Positions 36,788-46,145 are shown, counted from the stretch's first letter. The stretch: 64,000 bases of DNA from Vibrio profundi (GCF_005281835.1 NZ_RZIS01000013.1:1-64000), one strand, 5' to 3'. Numbers and translations are program-made. Notes: a model not told the origin generated them from the letters alone.

Positions 36788-36807
36788 CACATACAGGCTT
36801 TCCAACT

Positions 36808-36840
36808 AAAAAGAGAGCTCCAAAATGAGCTCTCTTTCGT
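36808..36840. terminator. Bidirectional terminator between YceK-type and RecX-like genes
   Basis: AAAGAGAGCTC/GAGCTCTCTTT hairpin with a five-base loop. T runs occur on both strands, stronger on the minus strand. Confidence 0.85.
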
Positions 36841-36866
36841 TATAAAACTATGTATTCGTCCAAGGG

Positions 36867-37703
36867 TTAATCGTCACTGCCTTCCATTTCACTCATGGCA
36901 AACTTAATTTCTTCAGATGAAAACCCTTTACGGCTGAGCATTGCATACGCCTTGCTGCGCTCTTTATAATCGCCCAAATCATAAGATTTCTTCTGTAACT
37001 GTTCTAAACAGCTTGTGTAGAAATCGATCTGATCTTCACGTGACAACCTATCTATCAAGGTATCAAGCTCGTCAGTATCGATTTTTCTTTGACGCAGCTC
37101 TTGTCGAATGACAGTCAACCCTTTGCCTTTTCTTGCGTATTTTAACACTTCTTTCTCAAGATCGGCTTTCGCAGCTTTTAGTTCCAAATTCGTTTGGAGT
37201 TCAGAAGCTTTCGGGTGCTGAGCAATCGCTTCTCTCACTTGTTGATAACTAAACCCACGCTTTTGAAGCGTCGCCGTTAGCTTCTCTTTGCTCATGGAAA
37301 AGCTTTGATAGTAATTATTGACGCGATCGATGAGGATCGCCTGCTCGTCTATTTTTTTCTCGGATTTGACTTTTTGAATAGCATCTCGAATCGTAGATTC
37401 TGAAATCCCTTTACGCGTAAGTTTCTCCAGAATGTACCCAGAGCCAAACTCACCAAAGAAAGCACGCTCAGCAAAATGCTCAGCGAAATCTTGATCGGAC
37501 TTTATATAACCGTAGCCACGTAGATTTGATAAAGTCTCGTCGATCCACTCTTGGTTATCTGTTTTCACCCGTAACTTCGCGAGTAGCTCGCTTTCTGTCA
37601 TATCACGCTGTGCCAGATGCCACATCGCTGAGTTCATGACGCTTTCAATTCGAGTGGCTTTACGGATTTTATTCTTTTCTTGTTCCATCATTTCATTAGC
37701 CAA
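36867..37703 (-). CDS. RecX-family regulatory protein, extended form
   Basis: The 278-residue protein has RecX-type three-helix repeats: AMWHLAQRDMTESELLAKL (about 27-45), YGYIKSDQDFAEHFAERAF (about 65-83) and LEKLTRKGISESTIRDAI (about 92-109), then further copies such as LTATLQKRGFSYQQVREAI and AYAMLSRKGFSSEEIKFAM. It is much longer than the roughly 150-residue RecX beside recA, because the repeats recur. RecX proteins inhibit RecA filaments. There is no recA here, so this looks like a paralogue with its own role. The start is probably TTG 37703 with AAAAGGTGAA before it, rather than the ATGs four or five codons later. Confidence 0.78.
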   Translation of the reverse strand: MANEMMEQEKNKIRKATRIESVMNSAMWHLAQRDMTESELLAKLRVKTDNQEWIDETLSNLRGYGYIKSDQDFAEHFAERAFFGEFGSGYILEKLTRKGISESTIRDAIQKVKSEKKIDEQAILIDRVNNYYQSFSMSKEKLTATLQKRGFSYQQVREAIAQHPKASELQTNLELKAAKADLEKEVLKYARKGKGLTVIRQELRQRKIDTDELDTLIDRLSREDQIDFYTSCLEQLQKKSYDLGDYKERSKAYAMLSRKGFSSEEIKFAMSEMEGSDD

Positions 37704-38144
37704 TTCACCTTTTCTCCATCTTATATCAGCAACTTTCTAATATCTCGACAAATAATCTTAGGCGCCCTTCGTTGACTAATGTAGCTGGAGCAAGAGTGGC
37801 TATTGAGGATTAAACAAAGTCATGCTCAAAGCAGCAAAGCGTCATAGCGCTCGGTGTGTAGCAATGGCCTAACGAGTGTCAGGCCGCCGCGGATACATAT
37901 AAGAAGGCTAATCAACTGTCTTTACCTGAGAAATGTCTTTCTCCATCAGCACTTCAAGTTTGAACACACGTTAAGTACAACAAGCGTCTCTGAGGATTTA
38001 AGGTTAATCTTGTTTGTATTTATTACAAACAGTACCAATTGCATGCCTTCAAACGTTTATCTTGAACGTCATGCGAAGATGATAACGGTGCATACACGCT
38101 ATCCAATATCGTTTAGCCACTGCAACTAACCATCACATTTCCCC
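37704..38144. other. Gene-free region between recX-like and modF-like genes
   Basis: A 91-codon plus-strand frame at 37854-38129 has no ribosome site and no protein-like pattern, so I do not call it. GC-rich patches near 37850-37895 stand out from the AT-rich surroundings, but no repeat, attachment site or RNA motif was recognised. Confidence 0.5.
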
Positions 38145-39608
38145 CTATTCACAGGTGCCTATTCTCACTTGTGGTTTGTAGCTCTGAGCTTTGTCATCAT
38201 AGACAAACTCGACCTCATTTTTGATGCTGTCTAATTTATCTTTCTGGTAATGAGAGACATAAAGTAGCTGACATAAATTCTCTTTGGCAATCAACTCTAA
38301 GGTGTTCTTAACCAATCGGCGACCAAGGTAATCTAGCCCTTGATACGGCTCATCTAAGATCAGTATTGCCGGTTGCTTAACGATTGCTCGTGCGATTAAC
38401 AGCAGTCGCTGCTGACCATACTCTAGCTGCCTAAACGAGGTATTGGCATGTTCTGACATGTGCAAGATCTCAAGCCACTCCCTTGCCACGGTGATCTCTT
38501 TCTTACTTGGTTGTTGATAGAGGCCAATCGAGTCATAAAACCCTGAAAGAATCACATCAATGGCTTGGCAGCTTACTCGGTATTGCAAATGCAACGCCGA
38601 GGAAACCATGCCGATGTGCTGCTTGATTTCCCATATTGTCTCTCCGCTACCACGTTGCTTACCAAAGATCTGAATATCGTTAGAGTAGCACTGCGGATGG
38701 TCACCAAATATCAACCCGAGCAAAGTGCTTTTTCCACAGCCATTCGGCCCTTTAATTTGCCAATGTTGTCCGTTCTCAATACGCCAGTTTAAATCGGTAA
38801 AAATGGTTTTCTCTGTGTACTCTACTCGACCATTTTTAATTTCGAACACTGGGTTGTCGAAATGGTGGGAATGCTGATAGCGATGGATCAACTCCATCAT
38901 TTGCTCACTCTGCTGCTGAGATTGCGCCTTGATTTGGCTGATGATGGGGTGCGACTCCCACTCATCTTTGTTCATTTTGCTTTCAAGTTTGCCATGATTG
39001 AACAGAGCAATATGATCGATCCATGCTGGGATATCTTCTTCCCGGTTGAAGGTCACAATCATTTGTACGCGCTGAGACAGATCAGTTAAAAACTCAGCTA
39101 ACGCTGCTCGGTGGGCAATGTCCAAACCCGTAAATGGGTTATCGAGCACAATCAGAGCTGGCTCTGTTGCCAATGCTCTTGCAAGCATTACGCGGCGAGT
39201 CTCTCCAGTAGAGAGAACTCGAAAACCACTCAGCTTTAGGTGCTGTAAATCAAGCTGGTCGATCAATTGCTCCGTCAATGACTGTGACTGACATTGCTCG
39301 AAGATCAAGTCGTAAACAGCTGTACCGCTATCCACCTTATCGAGATAATCCGTTTCATCTTTTGCTATTTCTTCTTCTAACAATCGTTGTTGTTCAACCA
39401 AAGAGACTTGAGCAATATGACCTTGCGTGAACTGAAGTGACGCTTCATCTGCTGATAACTCACCACAGAGAAGACATCCTAAAGCAGAACCAATATCGCC
39501 TTCGGTACTGAATACGCCCCAAGATTGCTTCTCTTCGATTGCCCATTGATCAATATCGAGTTCATGTGTACCTAAGTCTAAATGAAGTTGTTGAATTTCA
39601 ATTTGCAT
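38145..39608 (-). CDS. modF: ModF-like double ABC ATPase with degenerate first nucleotide site
   Basis: A 487-residue protein with two ABC domains in tandem, matching ModF in length and in YRVSxxxxxVILSGFxDSIGLY, SGETIWEIKQHIG and SSALHLQYRV. The second domain is complete: Walker A GPNGCGKST (287-295), a signature-like EYGQQR, and ILDEP with catalytic Glu (417-418). The first domain has a ruined P-loop (GVFSTEGDIGS at 31-41, no Lys) and LDNP at 155-158 with Asn in place of the catalytic Glu, while its signature LSTGETRR is kept. ModF is linked to molybdenum handling, but its role is unclear. No mod transporter genes are adjacent. Confidence 0.82.
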   Translation of the reverse strand: MQIEIQQLHLDLGTHELDIDQWAIEEKQSWGVFSTEGDIGSALGCLLCGELSADEASLQFTQGHIAQVSLVEQQRLLEEEIAKDETDYLDKVDSGTAVYDLIFEQCQSQSLTEQLIDQLDLQHLKLSGFRVLSTGETRRVMLARALATEPALIVLDNPFTGLDIAHRAALAEFLTDLSQRVQMIVTFNREEDIPAWIDHIALFNHGKLESKMNKDEWESHPIISQIKAQSQQQSEQMMELIHRYQHSHHFDNPVFEIKNGRVEYTEKTIFTDLNWRIENGQHWQIKGPNGCGKSTLLGLIFGDHPQCYSNDIQIFGKQRGSGETIWEIKQHIGMVSSALHLQYRVSCQAIDVILSGFYDSIGLYQQPSKKEITVAREWLEILHMSEHANTSFRQLEYGQQRLLLIARAIVKQPAILILDEPYQGLDYLGRRLVKNTLELIAKENLCQLLYVSHYQKDKLDSIKNEVEFVYDDKAQSYKPQVRIGTCE

Positions 39609-39980
39609 GAAACGGTTTCCCTACCTTTCAAAATTTTGCGGGTGTTGACTCCAAATTACTGGAATTGCTCAACAAGTGCGATAGATATTGATCAAAGTGT
39701 GATATTTGCAGACAGCCGCTTTGATCAGACGTACTGATTAACAAAATCGATAAAAGTATAGTCTTTGATGGGGCTTTATCTGAAACTGTAGAAACCAATT
39801 CCCCTCGCCATTCAATCACTCACAACACATTGATAATTAAAATAAAAAACCACATAACATTGACATCAGATATCTGAAAAATATTACCTATTTTATCAAT
39901 AGATTGTTTTCTTGAATGACATTCACACAATCAAACATTTCGCTTTTTAAATTTGTTCGCACCAATTGAATATGTGCTCG
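39609..39980. other. Gene-free AT-rich region upstream of the riboswitch
   Basis: No coding frame is supported. It should contain the promoters of the divergent modF-like gene and of the riboswitch-controlled chitinase-like gene. No specific operator was recognised. Confidence 0.5.
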
Positions 39981-40072
39981 GGTTGTTTGTGCCAACGGCA
40001 AACCTGTCGAAAGTCAGGGACGCAAAACCACCGGCCTAATGAAGCTTCTATGGTAGCGGGGTTACCACAACT
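39981..40072 (+). ncRNA. Cyclic-di-GMP-I (GEMM-I) riboswitch
   Basis: The conserved GEMM-I core is present in order: GGCAAACC, a GAAA tetraloop (40009-40012), GGGACGCAAAACC, CCGGCCTAA (40031-40039) and GGTAGCGGGGTTACC (40052-40066). A closing P1 helix pairs 39981-39986 with 40067-40072. The aptamer binds c-di-GMP. The start codon of the GH18 gene follows 74 bp later. No clear terminator hairpin with a T run lies between, so control may act on translation or through a less obvious structure. Confidence 0.95.
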
Positions 40073-40145
40073 ATCTGACCACACTGTGGATCAAATATTG
40101 TAGTTGCACTTACTGCTCGTTTTTCATTAAACGAAGGTAAATACA

Positions 40146-42446
40146 ATGAAACAGAATAAATGCTTATTACTAACAGGAACCGCGCTTGCCTTGTCTAGTG
40201 CTTTCTTTCCTGTAACCACTCTTGCCAGTGAACGAATTGTTGTTCAACAAAATAAAATGCAGGCTCCTCAACCGGCTCCCGTTCAAACCGAAGTCATTGT
40301 CGACAGCGCTTCTGCAAGCTGGTCAAATTTATCCATTAAAATCACCAATACGCTTTCTCAAGAAGCCGATATTGATGGCATGGTAGTCACCTTTCTATCA
40401 CCGCTCGACGTTACTTCAGTATGGGGAGACTTCGCAGGCATCAGTTACCCAAGTAATATTTCCGTTACTTCGACCAAAGCAGATGATGGCCAATACTTAG
40501 TCCAAGTTTCAACCACTTACGCAGATGAAAGTTGGATAAACAGCATGCTATCAGTCGGTGGCGCAATTAAGCTCCAATTCGGATTAGGAGTAAATGCTAC
40601 GCCATCAACAATACAAGACGTCAAAGTTTTCCTAGATGGTGTTGAAGCCGCCGAAGGTGAAATAACCCTTCTCGCTCCAGCAGCACCGGGAAATGATGTG
40701 GCCTCGCAGCAAGCCACCGCAACCTTATCTGGCCCTAACGGCTACCAACAGTCCTTGTCTTTAGACTGGCAATCATCAACCACTATTGATGCATTGTCCT
40801 ATGGCGAATACACGTTAGATGTAAACCCAGTAGGTTCATACCCAGCTGAACCTGCGCGCCAAGAAGGTAACTTATCTGAAAATGACAAAGATGCTGAATT
40901 CACATGGGGTTATGGCGAAGCGATTTACCCAGCAAGCTTTAGTGTCACGCTACCGTCTAACTCTGTAATAGAAAGCACCACACTCACCATGACCGCAACT
41001 GATTCTGGCGAACAGAGCTTTTACCAAGCGCCTTACGGCACACAAACTTTGGTCGATAGCCTAGTTCATGGTTCGGAATATCAGGCAAACCTAGATGGAT
41101 ACCGCTTAAATAACCTTCAACATTCGTTAATCATGGATGGTCAAATCAACTACCAATTTGTTGCTAACAAAGATCAGCTGACGGCTCCCAACGTCACTGA
41201 GTCCACAACGGCGGTTGATACCAGTAACTTCTTTGAGACTTATGTTGAATTACAAGGGCTTCCAAGCGGACAAAACGCCACCGTCACGCTTGTTCATAGC
41301 GAACAAGACATGTACCAACACACCGTTGACAGCAGCAATGCGCAAAGATATGACCTTCTTCGCCCAGGTAACTACACAGTTTCATCTCCGTTGATTGAAG
41401 TAGACGGTAAAGAATACATTCTGACGACCACTTCATTGACAATCACCGCAGCTGGTACAGCCGTATTAACTTATACTGAACGTGCTAACGACCATGCCAA
41501 CATCCTTGCGCCATACAAAGATACAAGCATCAATGCAGATTGGGCTAACGGCGGCATGGAAAGTTTGGTAGACCTCGCAGACCAATCAGGCAACAAGATG
41601 TTTACTCTCGCCTTCATTCTTGGAAACGTCGGCGAACCTGATGTCTGTAAAGCCCTATGGGGTGGCGAGTCAGAAATGCCAGTGTCTGAGCAATGGGGTA
41701 AAAAGCAAATTGATGAACTGCGCGCTGCAGGTGGCGATATCATTATTTCGTTTGGTGGAGCTAATGGCCAATACCTTTCCCAAGCGTGTGCGACTGAAGA
41801 CCTTTTGTATTCAGAATACAAAAAAGTGATCGATACGTATCAAGCGTACCACCTCGATTTTGACGTCGAAATGGGCCGTGAAAACGATGCCGAAGCTATG
41901 GCGAGAATGATAGGAGCATTGGTACGTTTACAGTCGGAGTACCCTCAGCTGAAAGTTAGTTTCACGCTAGCGGCAGCACCAGATATTATACGTGGCTTTA
42001 ACGAGGTTATTGTACCGGCAGTAGAAGCTGGGCTTGAAATTGATAGTGTAAATCCAATGACAATGAGCTTTGGCCCTTGGTATCACGACAACTACATCGA
42101 CGATACTGCAGAGCTATCAATCCTGACCGTTGAATACCTAAAAGGACTCATGGCTCCTCTTTACCCAGAGCTAAGTGACGAGGAGTTGTATCAAAAGCTT
42201 GGCATGATCCCAATGCAAGGCTTAAATGATCAAACCGTCGATTCAATTTCATTAAAACAAGCAGAGCGTTTAGCGACTTGGTCCAAAGAGAAGAACCTCA
42301 AGTACCTGTCTTTCTGGTCCATAAACCGAGATCACTCGTGCACTGATGAATGGGCATCTCCAATTTGTTCAAGCGCTAAAAATGGCGTGCCGTTCCAATC
42401 AGAGTCGTGGGAATTTTCTAAAGAGTTTCTTAAATTCTTAGACTAA
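40146..42446 (+). CDS. Secreted multidomain GH18 glycosidase (chitinase-like)
   Basis: A 766-residue protein with a signal peptide (cleavage near LAS at 27-28). About residues 45-180 form a carbohydrate-binding-module-like beta domain, 185-445 hold three beta-sandwich modules with repeated patterns (YGEYTLDVNP, YGTQTLVDS, RPGNYTVSS), and 450-766 is a GH18 barrel. The barrel shows ISFGGANG and the catalytic DxDxE as D571, D573 and E575, so the acid Glu is kept. Members cleave chitin or related beta-1,4-GlcNAc polymers. A c-di-GMP riboswitch lies in its leader, tying expression to the sessile or motile state. It is a single gene with a terminator. Confidence 0.88.
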   Translation: MKQNKCLLLTGTALALSSAFFPVTTLASERIVVQQNKMQAPQPAPVQTEVIVDSASASWSNLSIKITNTLSQEADIDGMVVTFLSPLDVTSVWGDFAGISYPSNISVTSTKADDGQYLVQVSTTYADESWINSMLSVGGAIKLQFGLGVNATPSTIQDVKVFLDGVEAAEGEITLLAPAAPGNDVASQQATATLSGPNGYQQSLSLDWQSSTTIDALSYGEYTLDVNPVGSYPAEPARQEGNLSENDKDAEFTWGYGEAIYPASFSVTLPSNSVIESTTLTMTATDSGEQSFYQAPYGTQTLVDSLVHGSEYQANLDGYRLNNLQHSLIMDGQINYQFVANKDQLTAPNVTESTTAVDTSNFFETYVELQGLPSGQNATVTLVHSEQDMYQHTVDSSNAQRYDLLRPGNYTVSSPLIEVDGKEYILTTTSLTITAAGTAVLTYTERANDHANILAPYKDTSINADWANGGMESLVDLADQSGNKMFTLAFILGNVGEPDVCKALWGGESEMPVSEQWGKKQIDELRAAGGDIIISFGGANGQYLSQACATEDLLYSEYKKVIDTYQAYHLDFDVEMGRENDAEAMARMIGALVRLQSEYPQLKVSFTLAAAPDIIRGFNEVIVPAVEAGLEIDSVNPMTMSFGPWYHDNYIDDTAELSILTVEYLKGLMAPLYPELSDEELYQKLGMIPMQGLNDQTVDSISLKQAERLATWSKEKNLKYLSFWSINRDHSCTDEWASPICSSAKNGVPFQSESWEFSKEFLKFLD

Positions 42447-42502
42447 TAATTTCACCGCTATCAATTCGCTGCACCTCGGTCAGTTGATAATATGAAGCGA
42501 TA

Positions 42503-42540
42503 AAAAATACCCTCAACCAGTTGGGTTTGAGGGTATTTTT
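42503..42540 (+). terminator. Terminator after the GH18 gene
   Basis: AATACCCTCAA/TTGAGGGTATT stem followed by TTTTT, 56 bp past the stop. The preceding A run makes it usable from the minus strand too. Confidence 0.85.
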
Positions 42541-42631
42541 ATAAGTGCAATAACAGCTTATAAAAAAGAGTCTTTGCTGGTACTAACCTAAATCGAACAC
42601 TGAAATGAACGATTATCCCAACAAATTAAAG

Positions 42632-43585
42632 TTAGAAGCTGTATGTGGCACCGACCATAAGTTGGTATTCGCTCGAGTCATAAAAATCAATGTTCGAAGA
42701 GCTCGCCTCATAGCTCACAAGGCCAAGTAAGGTAACGTCTTCCATTCCCATCGGCGATTCATATTGATACATCGCACTGACTCCATAAGCCGTGTCGTCT
42801 TGAGTCTTATTAAACACTTCATTTGTTGCATCGTAAGACGTTAAAGAATACTCACCAGATAAGGAGAAAGCATGCTGTCCCATTTGCTTCAAATACTCTA
42901 ATCCCACTCCATAGCTAGAGTTAGACATCGCATCACCACCAGCAGAAAAAGCCGCATAAGTAACCGAAGGCACCAGCGCCGAAGTCTCATCTAGGTAATG
43001 TGTATAAGAAAGTGTTCCAGAAAACCCAGAGCCGCTTCGCTGCATACTGGCATACTGAGAGGCCTCTTTATCGACATCTTTAGATGAATATAATCCGTCA
43101 AACGAAAATTGAGAGCCTGCGATGTCATCAGCCTTAAAGCGGAAGGCAGACTCACTTACATCCGTCACGTCACGATCTTGGTTAAAAGCGTAAGGGTCTT
43201 GCCACACTTCTTCGCTCATCAGGCTCATAATGTATGACACATCTAGGTTAGTTCCGTTCTCCAACTGGTAAACGTAGCCAAGCTCAACCGCAAGATCGCT
43301 GTTGATCAGCTCTTCATTATGAGTGCCAACATAGACTTGTTGATTTAACGCACTGCCAAACGTGTATTCCAGCTTAGCTATAGGTTCGAAAGTCAATTCA
43401 CTTTCAGAGGAGGCTGATTGACCCAAAGTAATATTCTTTTCCCCGTCTGTGCTCAAGTTGCTAGATTCAGAGAAAATCCCAGTCCCTAAGCCAACACTTC
43501 CTGTAAAACCTGCTTCGCCTAGTTCAGCATATGCAGCAGAAGAAGTTAGAATAGCGGCAGTTAAAAAAGTGAGTTTATTGTTCAT
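42632..43585 (-). CDS. DUF2860-like outer-membrane beta-barrel protein
   Basis: A 317-residue protein with signal peptide MNNKLTFLTAAILTSSAAYA and a mature part of regular amphipathic strands ending VGATYSF. The opening GFTGSVGLGTGIFSESSNL and STDGEKNITLG fit DUF2860 family proteins found in vibrios, and the C-terminal aromatic residue fits outer-membrane insertion. The function is unknown. It lies downstream of the TonB receptor gene on the same strand but is separated by that gene's terminator, so it has its own promoter. Its leader holds a stem-loop at 43647-43691. Confidence 0.72.
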   Translation of the reverse strand: MNNKLTFLTAAILTSSAAYAELGEAGFTGSVGLGTGIFSESSNLSTDGEKNITLGQSASSESELTFEPIAKLEYTFGSALNQQVYVGTHNEELINSDLAVELGYVYQLENGTNLDVSYIMSLMSEEVWQDPYAFNQDRDVTDVSESAFRFKADDIAGSQFSFDGLYSSKDVDKEASQYASMQRSGSGFSGTLSYTHYLDETSALVPSVTYAAFSAGGDAMSNSSYGVGLEYLKQMGQHAFSLSGEYSLTSYDATNEVFNKTQDDTAYGVSAMYQYESPMGMEDVTLLGLVSYEASSSNIDFYDSSEYQLMVGATYSF

Positions 43586-43646
43586 CTTGATACCTGTCAG
43601 GTTTATTTACAGGCAATCGTACTGATGAGCGGTAGAAAAAATGTCG

Positions 43647-43691
43647 ATGGACCAACATGCAGTGGCCGGTAAGGCAAATAAAAAGGTCCAT
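43647..43691 (-). other. Inverted repeat in the leader of the DUF2860-like gene
   Basis: ATGGACC (43647-43653) pairs with GGTCCAT (43685-43691) around a 31-base loop, with an inner GCC/GGC pair set at 43665-43675. It lies 62-106 bp before the start codon. It may be an mRNA structure or an operator. Confidence 0.4.
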
Positions 43692-43732
43692 ATCCTGCTG
43701 TTATGGAGGCGTTACTATTGGCTTCTGGCAAT

Positions 43733-43764
43733 AAAAAAGGCTAAGCGCAACGGCTTAGCCTTTT
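43733..43764 (-). terminator. Terminator of the TonB-dependent receptor gene
   Basis: AAAAGGCTAAGC/GCTTAGCCTTTT hairpin with six T on the minus strand, about 37 bp after the stop. Confidence 0.88.
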
Positions 43765-43801
43765 GAAAGTGACACTAATTCATCGAGCAAGAACGATTCA
43801 A

Positions 43802-45982
43802 TTAGAAGTTGTAGTTCACACTCAACTCTACCGTTTGCTCTGCTCCATACCAGCAGTTTGCGGAGTCGTAACAGCTGTAGTATTCGGTATTGAATAAGTT
43901 TGTTGCGCTTAGCTGAGCTGTTGCACCACTTAATGATTCTGTAATACCACCTAGCTCATAGCCAATCGATAGATCTACTAACGTGTAATCTGGCACTTTA
44001 TCTGAGTTATTTGAATCCATTTCCATTTCGCCTACGTAACGAACGCCACCTCCAATTCGAGCACCACTTAACACACCATCGTAGATGTAGTAGTTCGACC
44101 AAAGACTAGCGGCATGAGTCGGTACATAGATAGGAGTTTTACCTTCAGAGTTATATGTATCGTCTTCAGTAATTTCCATGTCAATGTAGGTATAATTCGC
44201 CGTCACGTCCCAGTCTTCAGTCACTAACCATTGCCCTTGTGCTTCTAAACCACGAGAGCGAACTTCGCCAACCTGAACTTGTGGGTTATAGGGGTCAGTA
44301 GGATCGGCCATCATCGCATCACTTTTCACTATATTAAACAGCGATACTGAAGCAGTTTTGGAGTAGTCATTAGATTCATACTTAACTCCAAGCTCAATTT
44401 GTTCACCCAACTCAGGTTTGTATGCATTGCCACTTGCATCAAGTCCAGCTACAGGTTCGAAGCTTGTCGCGTAACTAATGAAAGGTGAAATACCATTGTC
44501 TAATTCGTACAGGGCGCCAACGCGATATGAAAACTCGCTCTGATCGGCTTTATCATTCTTGGTATAATCATGCCAAGTACCACCATGTTCATACTTACCG
44601 TTGTAATCACTTTCAGACTTGAATTGATCATAACGGCCACCAGCAATCAGGACTAAACGGTCTAAGCGAACCTGATCTTGGAAATACAAACCTAGCTGCT
44701 CAATACTAATGTTATCCTTATAGTTCGCCGTTTCAGATAGCTGGCTTCGGTCTATAAGGTCATTATTTGGATCGAAGATATTGAAATCGCCAAACTGACT
44801 TGTCTTACCAAATTCTTTATACAGAGAGTCGCCATCCAGCTTTTGGTAATCGATACCAAATAGTAAATTATGTTCTACATCTCCAACGACAACTCGCCCA
44901 GATAGTTGGTTATCGATAGTGAACCCTTTCGAAGACTCATCAGTACTATAGATAGAACGATCTAGCGTACCTGTCGCTTCATCGAAATCCCCCGTTACGT
45001 GGTAGGTATTTTCTTGGTAAAGCGAAGCATCCATGTAGCGGAAGTTCTGTAAGAAAGACCAATTGTCGTTGATATCATGGTTGATCTTATATCCAGCCAT
45101 GAAGAATTCGCGCTCAAACGTGCTCCAGTTCTTATCACCCACAAATGTAGATGGGCTGGTGCTACCGTTAGCGTTGTCGTAGATCATTCCAGAAGCGGGC
45201 ATTGCAGAGTTCATACCCATCGCTGGGTCATTCTGATAGTACAAGTTAAAGTTGATTAACGTACGATCACTTACCTGCCAATCAATGGACGGTGCGATGA
45301 CATATCTTTCTTCTTCTGTGTGATCCACCTGCCCATCTTTTTGACGAGCAAGCGCAATAAAGCGGTATGAGAAATCGCTATCTCCAATTTGACCTGTCGT
45401 ATCAATTGACGCTTCAACAAGATTGTTCGTTCCTGTCGCTAACTTAACATCTGTGCTTTTTTCCTTCTGAGGCGTTTTCGCAATCATATTGACCATGCCC
45501 CCTGGTGGCATCGCGCCATAAAGAACAGACGTTGGCCCTTTGAACACTTCTATTTGCTGAATCGCTATTGGGTCGATTTGCGGCTGTAAGTTCCAGCCAG
45601 AAAGAAACTGAAGAACCAAACCATCGTAGTAACTTTGGTTTACATCAAAGCCACGAATGTTGAAGGTATCATACATGGTGACAGCGCCACCCTTTTGCTC
45701 CGTGGTCACGCCAGGAACATAACGTAAAGCCTCGTTCAACGATTTGACGCTGCGTTGTTCTAACTGTTCGCCATCCAAAATCGTAATACCTTGAGGCGTC
45801 TCTTCAGGTTCTAAAGAAGTTTTGGTTGCTGTATTACGGTAAGCCTGTCCAAGAATAGAAATCGTTTCGATTTCTTCTCCTGCGCTTTCACTAGCAGAAA
45901 CACTCATTGGGAAGACAAATGTGGCAGCAATTGCTGTCGCGAGCATGGAAACTCTAAAGTTGGATGGTTCGAACGTAGTCAT
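43802..45982 (-). CDS. TonB-dependent siderophore receptor
   Basis: A 726-residue outer-membrane receptor. A signal peptide (about 1-30) is followed by the TonB-box-like ETISILG, a plug domain (about 55-165; QGITILDGEQLEQR, LRYVPGV, IRGFDVNQSYYDG, VFKGPTSVLYG) and a 22-strand barrel ending ELSVNYNF. A disulfide-type CYDSANC lies near the end. The plug and barrel resemble receptors for hydroxamate siderophores such as ferrioxamine or ferrichrome, but the ligand is not certain. Two Fur-box matches lie at 46014-46056, in the promoter area. No transport genes for the inner membrane follow. An AraC regulator is upstream. Confidence 0.9.
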   Translation of the reverse strand: MTTFEPSNFRVSMLATAIAATFVFPMSVSASESAGEEIETISILGQAYRNTATKTSLEPEETPQGITILDGEQLEQRSVKSLNEALRYVPGVTTEQKGGAVTMYDTFNIRGFDVNQSYYDGLVLQFLSGWNLQPQIDPIAIQQIEVFKGPTSVLYGAMPPGGMVNMIAKTPQKEKSTDVKLATGTNNLVEASIDTTGQIGDSDFSYRFIALARQKDGQVDHTEEERYVIAPSIDWQVSDRTLINFNLYYQNDPAMGMNSAMPASGMIYDNANGSTSPSTFVGDKNWSTFEREFFMAGYKINHDINDNWSFLQNFRYMDASLYQENTYHVTGDFDEATGTLDRSIYSTDESSKGFTIDNQLSGRVVVGDVEHNLLFGIDYQKLDGDSLYKEFGKTSQFGDFNIFDPNNDLIDRSQLSETANYKDNISIEQLGLYFQDQVRLDRLVLIAGGRYDQFKSESDYNGKYEHGGTWHDYTKNDKADQSEFSYRVGALYELDNGISPFISYATSFEPVAGLDASGNAYKPELGEQIELGVKYESNDYSKTASVSLFNIVKSDAMMADPTDPYNPQVQVGEVRSRGLEAQGQWLVTEDWDVTANYTYIDMEITEDDTYNSEGKTPIYVPTHAASLWSNYYIYDGVLSGARIGGGVRYVGEMEMDSNNSDKVPDYTLVDLSIGYELGGITESLSGATAQLSATNLFNTEYYSCYDSANCWYGAEQTVELSVNYNF

Positions 45983-46013
45983 TTTTACCCTGCTTAATTT
46001 ATTTTTTCTTTTT

Positions 46014-46032
46014 ACAAATGAGAATGGTTATC
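46014..46032. promoter_or_regulatory. Fur box of the siderophore receptor gene
   Basis: ACAAATGAGAATGGTTATC matches 13 of 19 consensus positions, 32 bp before the receptor start codon. Confidence 0.7.
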
Positions 46033-46037
46033 TTTTG

Positions 46038-46056
46038 CAGGATTATAATCATTACT
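46038..46056. promoter_or_regulatory. Second Fur-box-like site of the siderophore receptor gene
   Basis: CAGGATTATAATCATTACT contains ATAATCATTA, the right half of the Fur consensus, and matches 13 of 19 positions. It is adjacent to the first site, as in many strongly iron-repressed promoters. Confidence 0.55.
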
Positions 46057-46145
46057 TTTTAGATAAAGTTAACAATTTGGGGCATGTCAGAATTAATTTA
46101 CTAATAAATTAAACAGTAAGAGGTACTAAGTACTCGCCTCCATGA

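Noticed and set aside
37840..37900. Possible integron attachment site or mobile-element scar in the GC-rich patch
   Set aside because: No paired attC-like core sites, terminal repeats or transposase remains could be seen.
37854..38129. 91-codon plus-strand open frame
   Set aside because: No ribosome site, poor protein-like pattern and no family resemblance; treated as chance.
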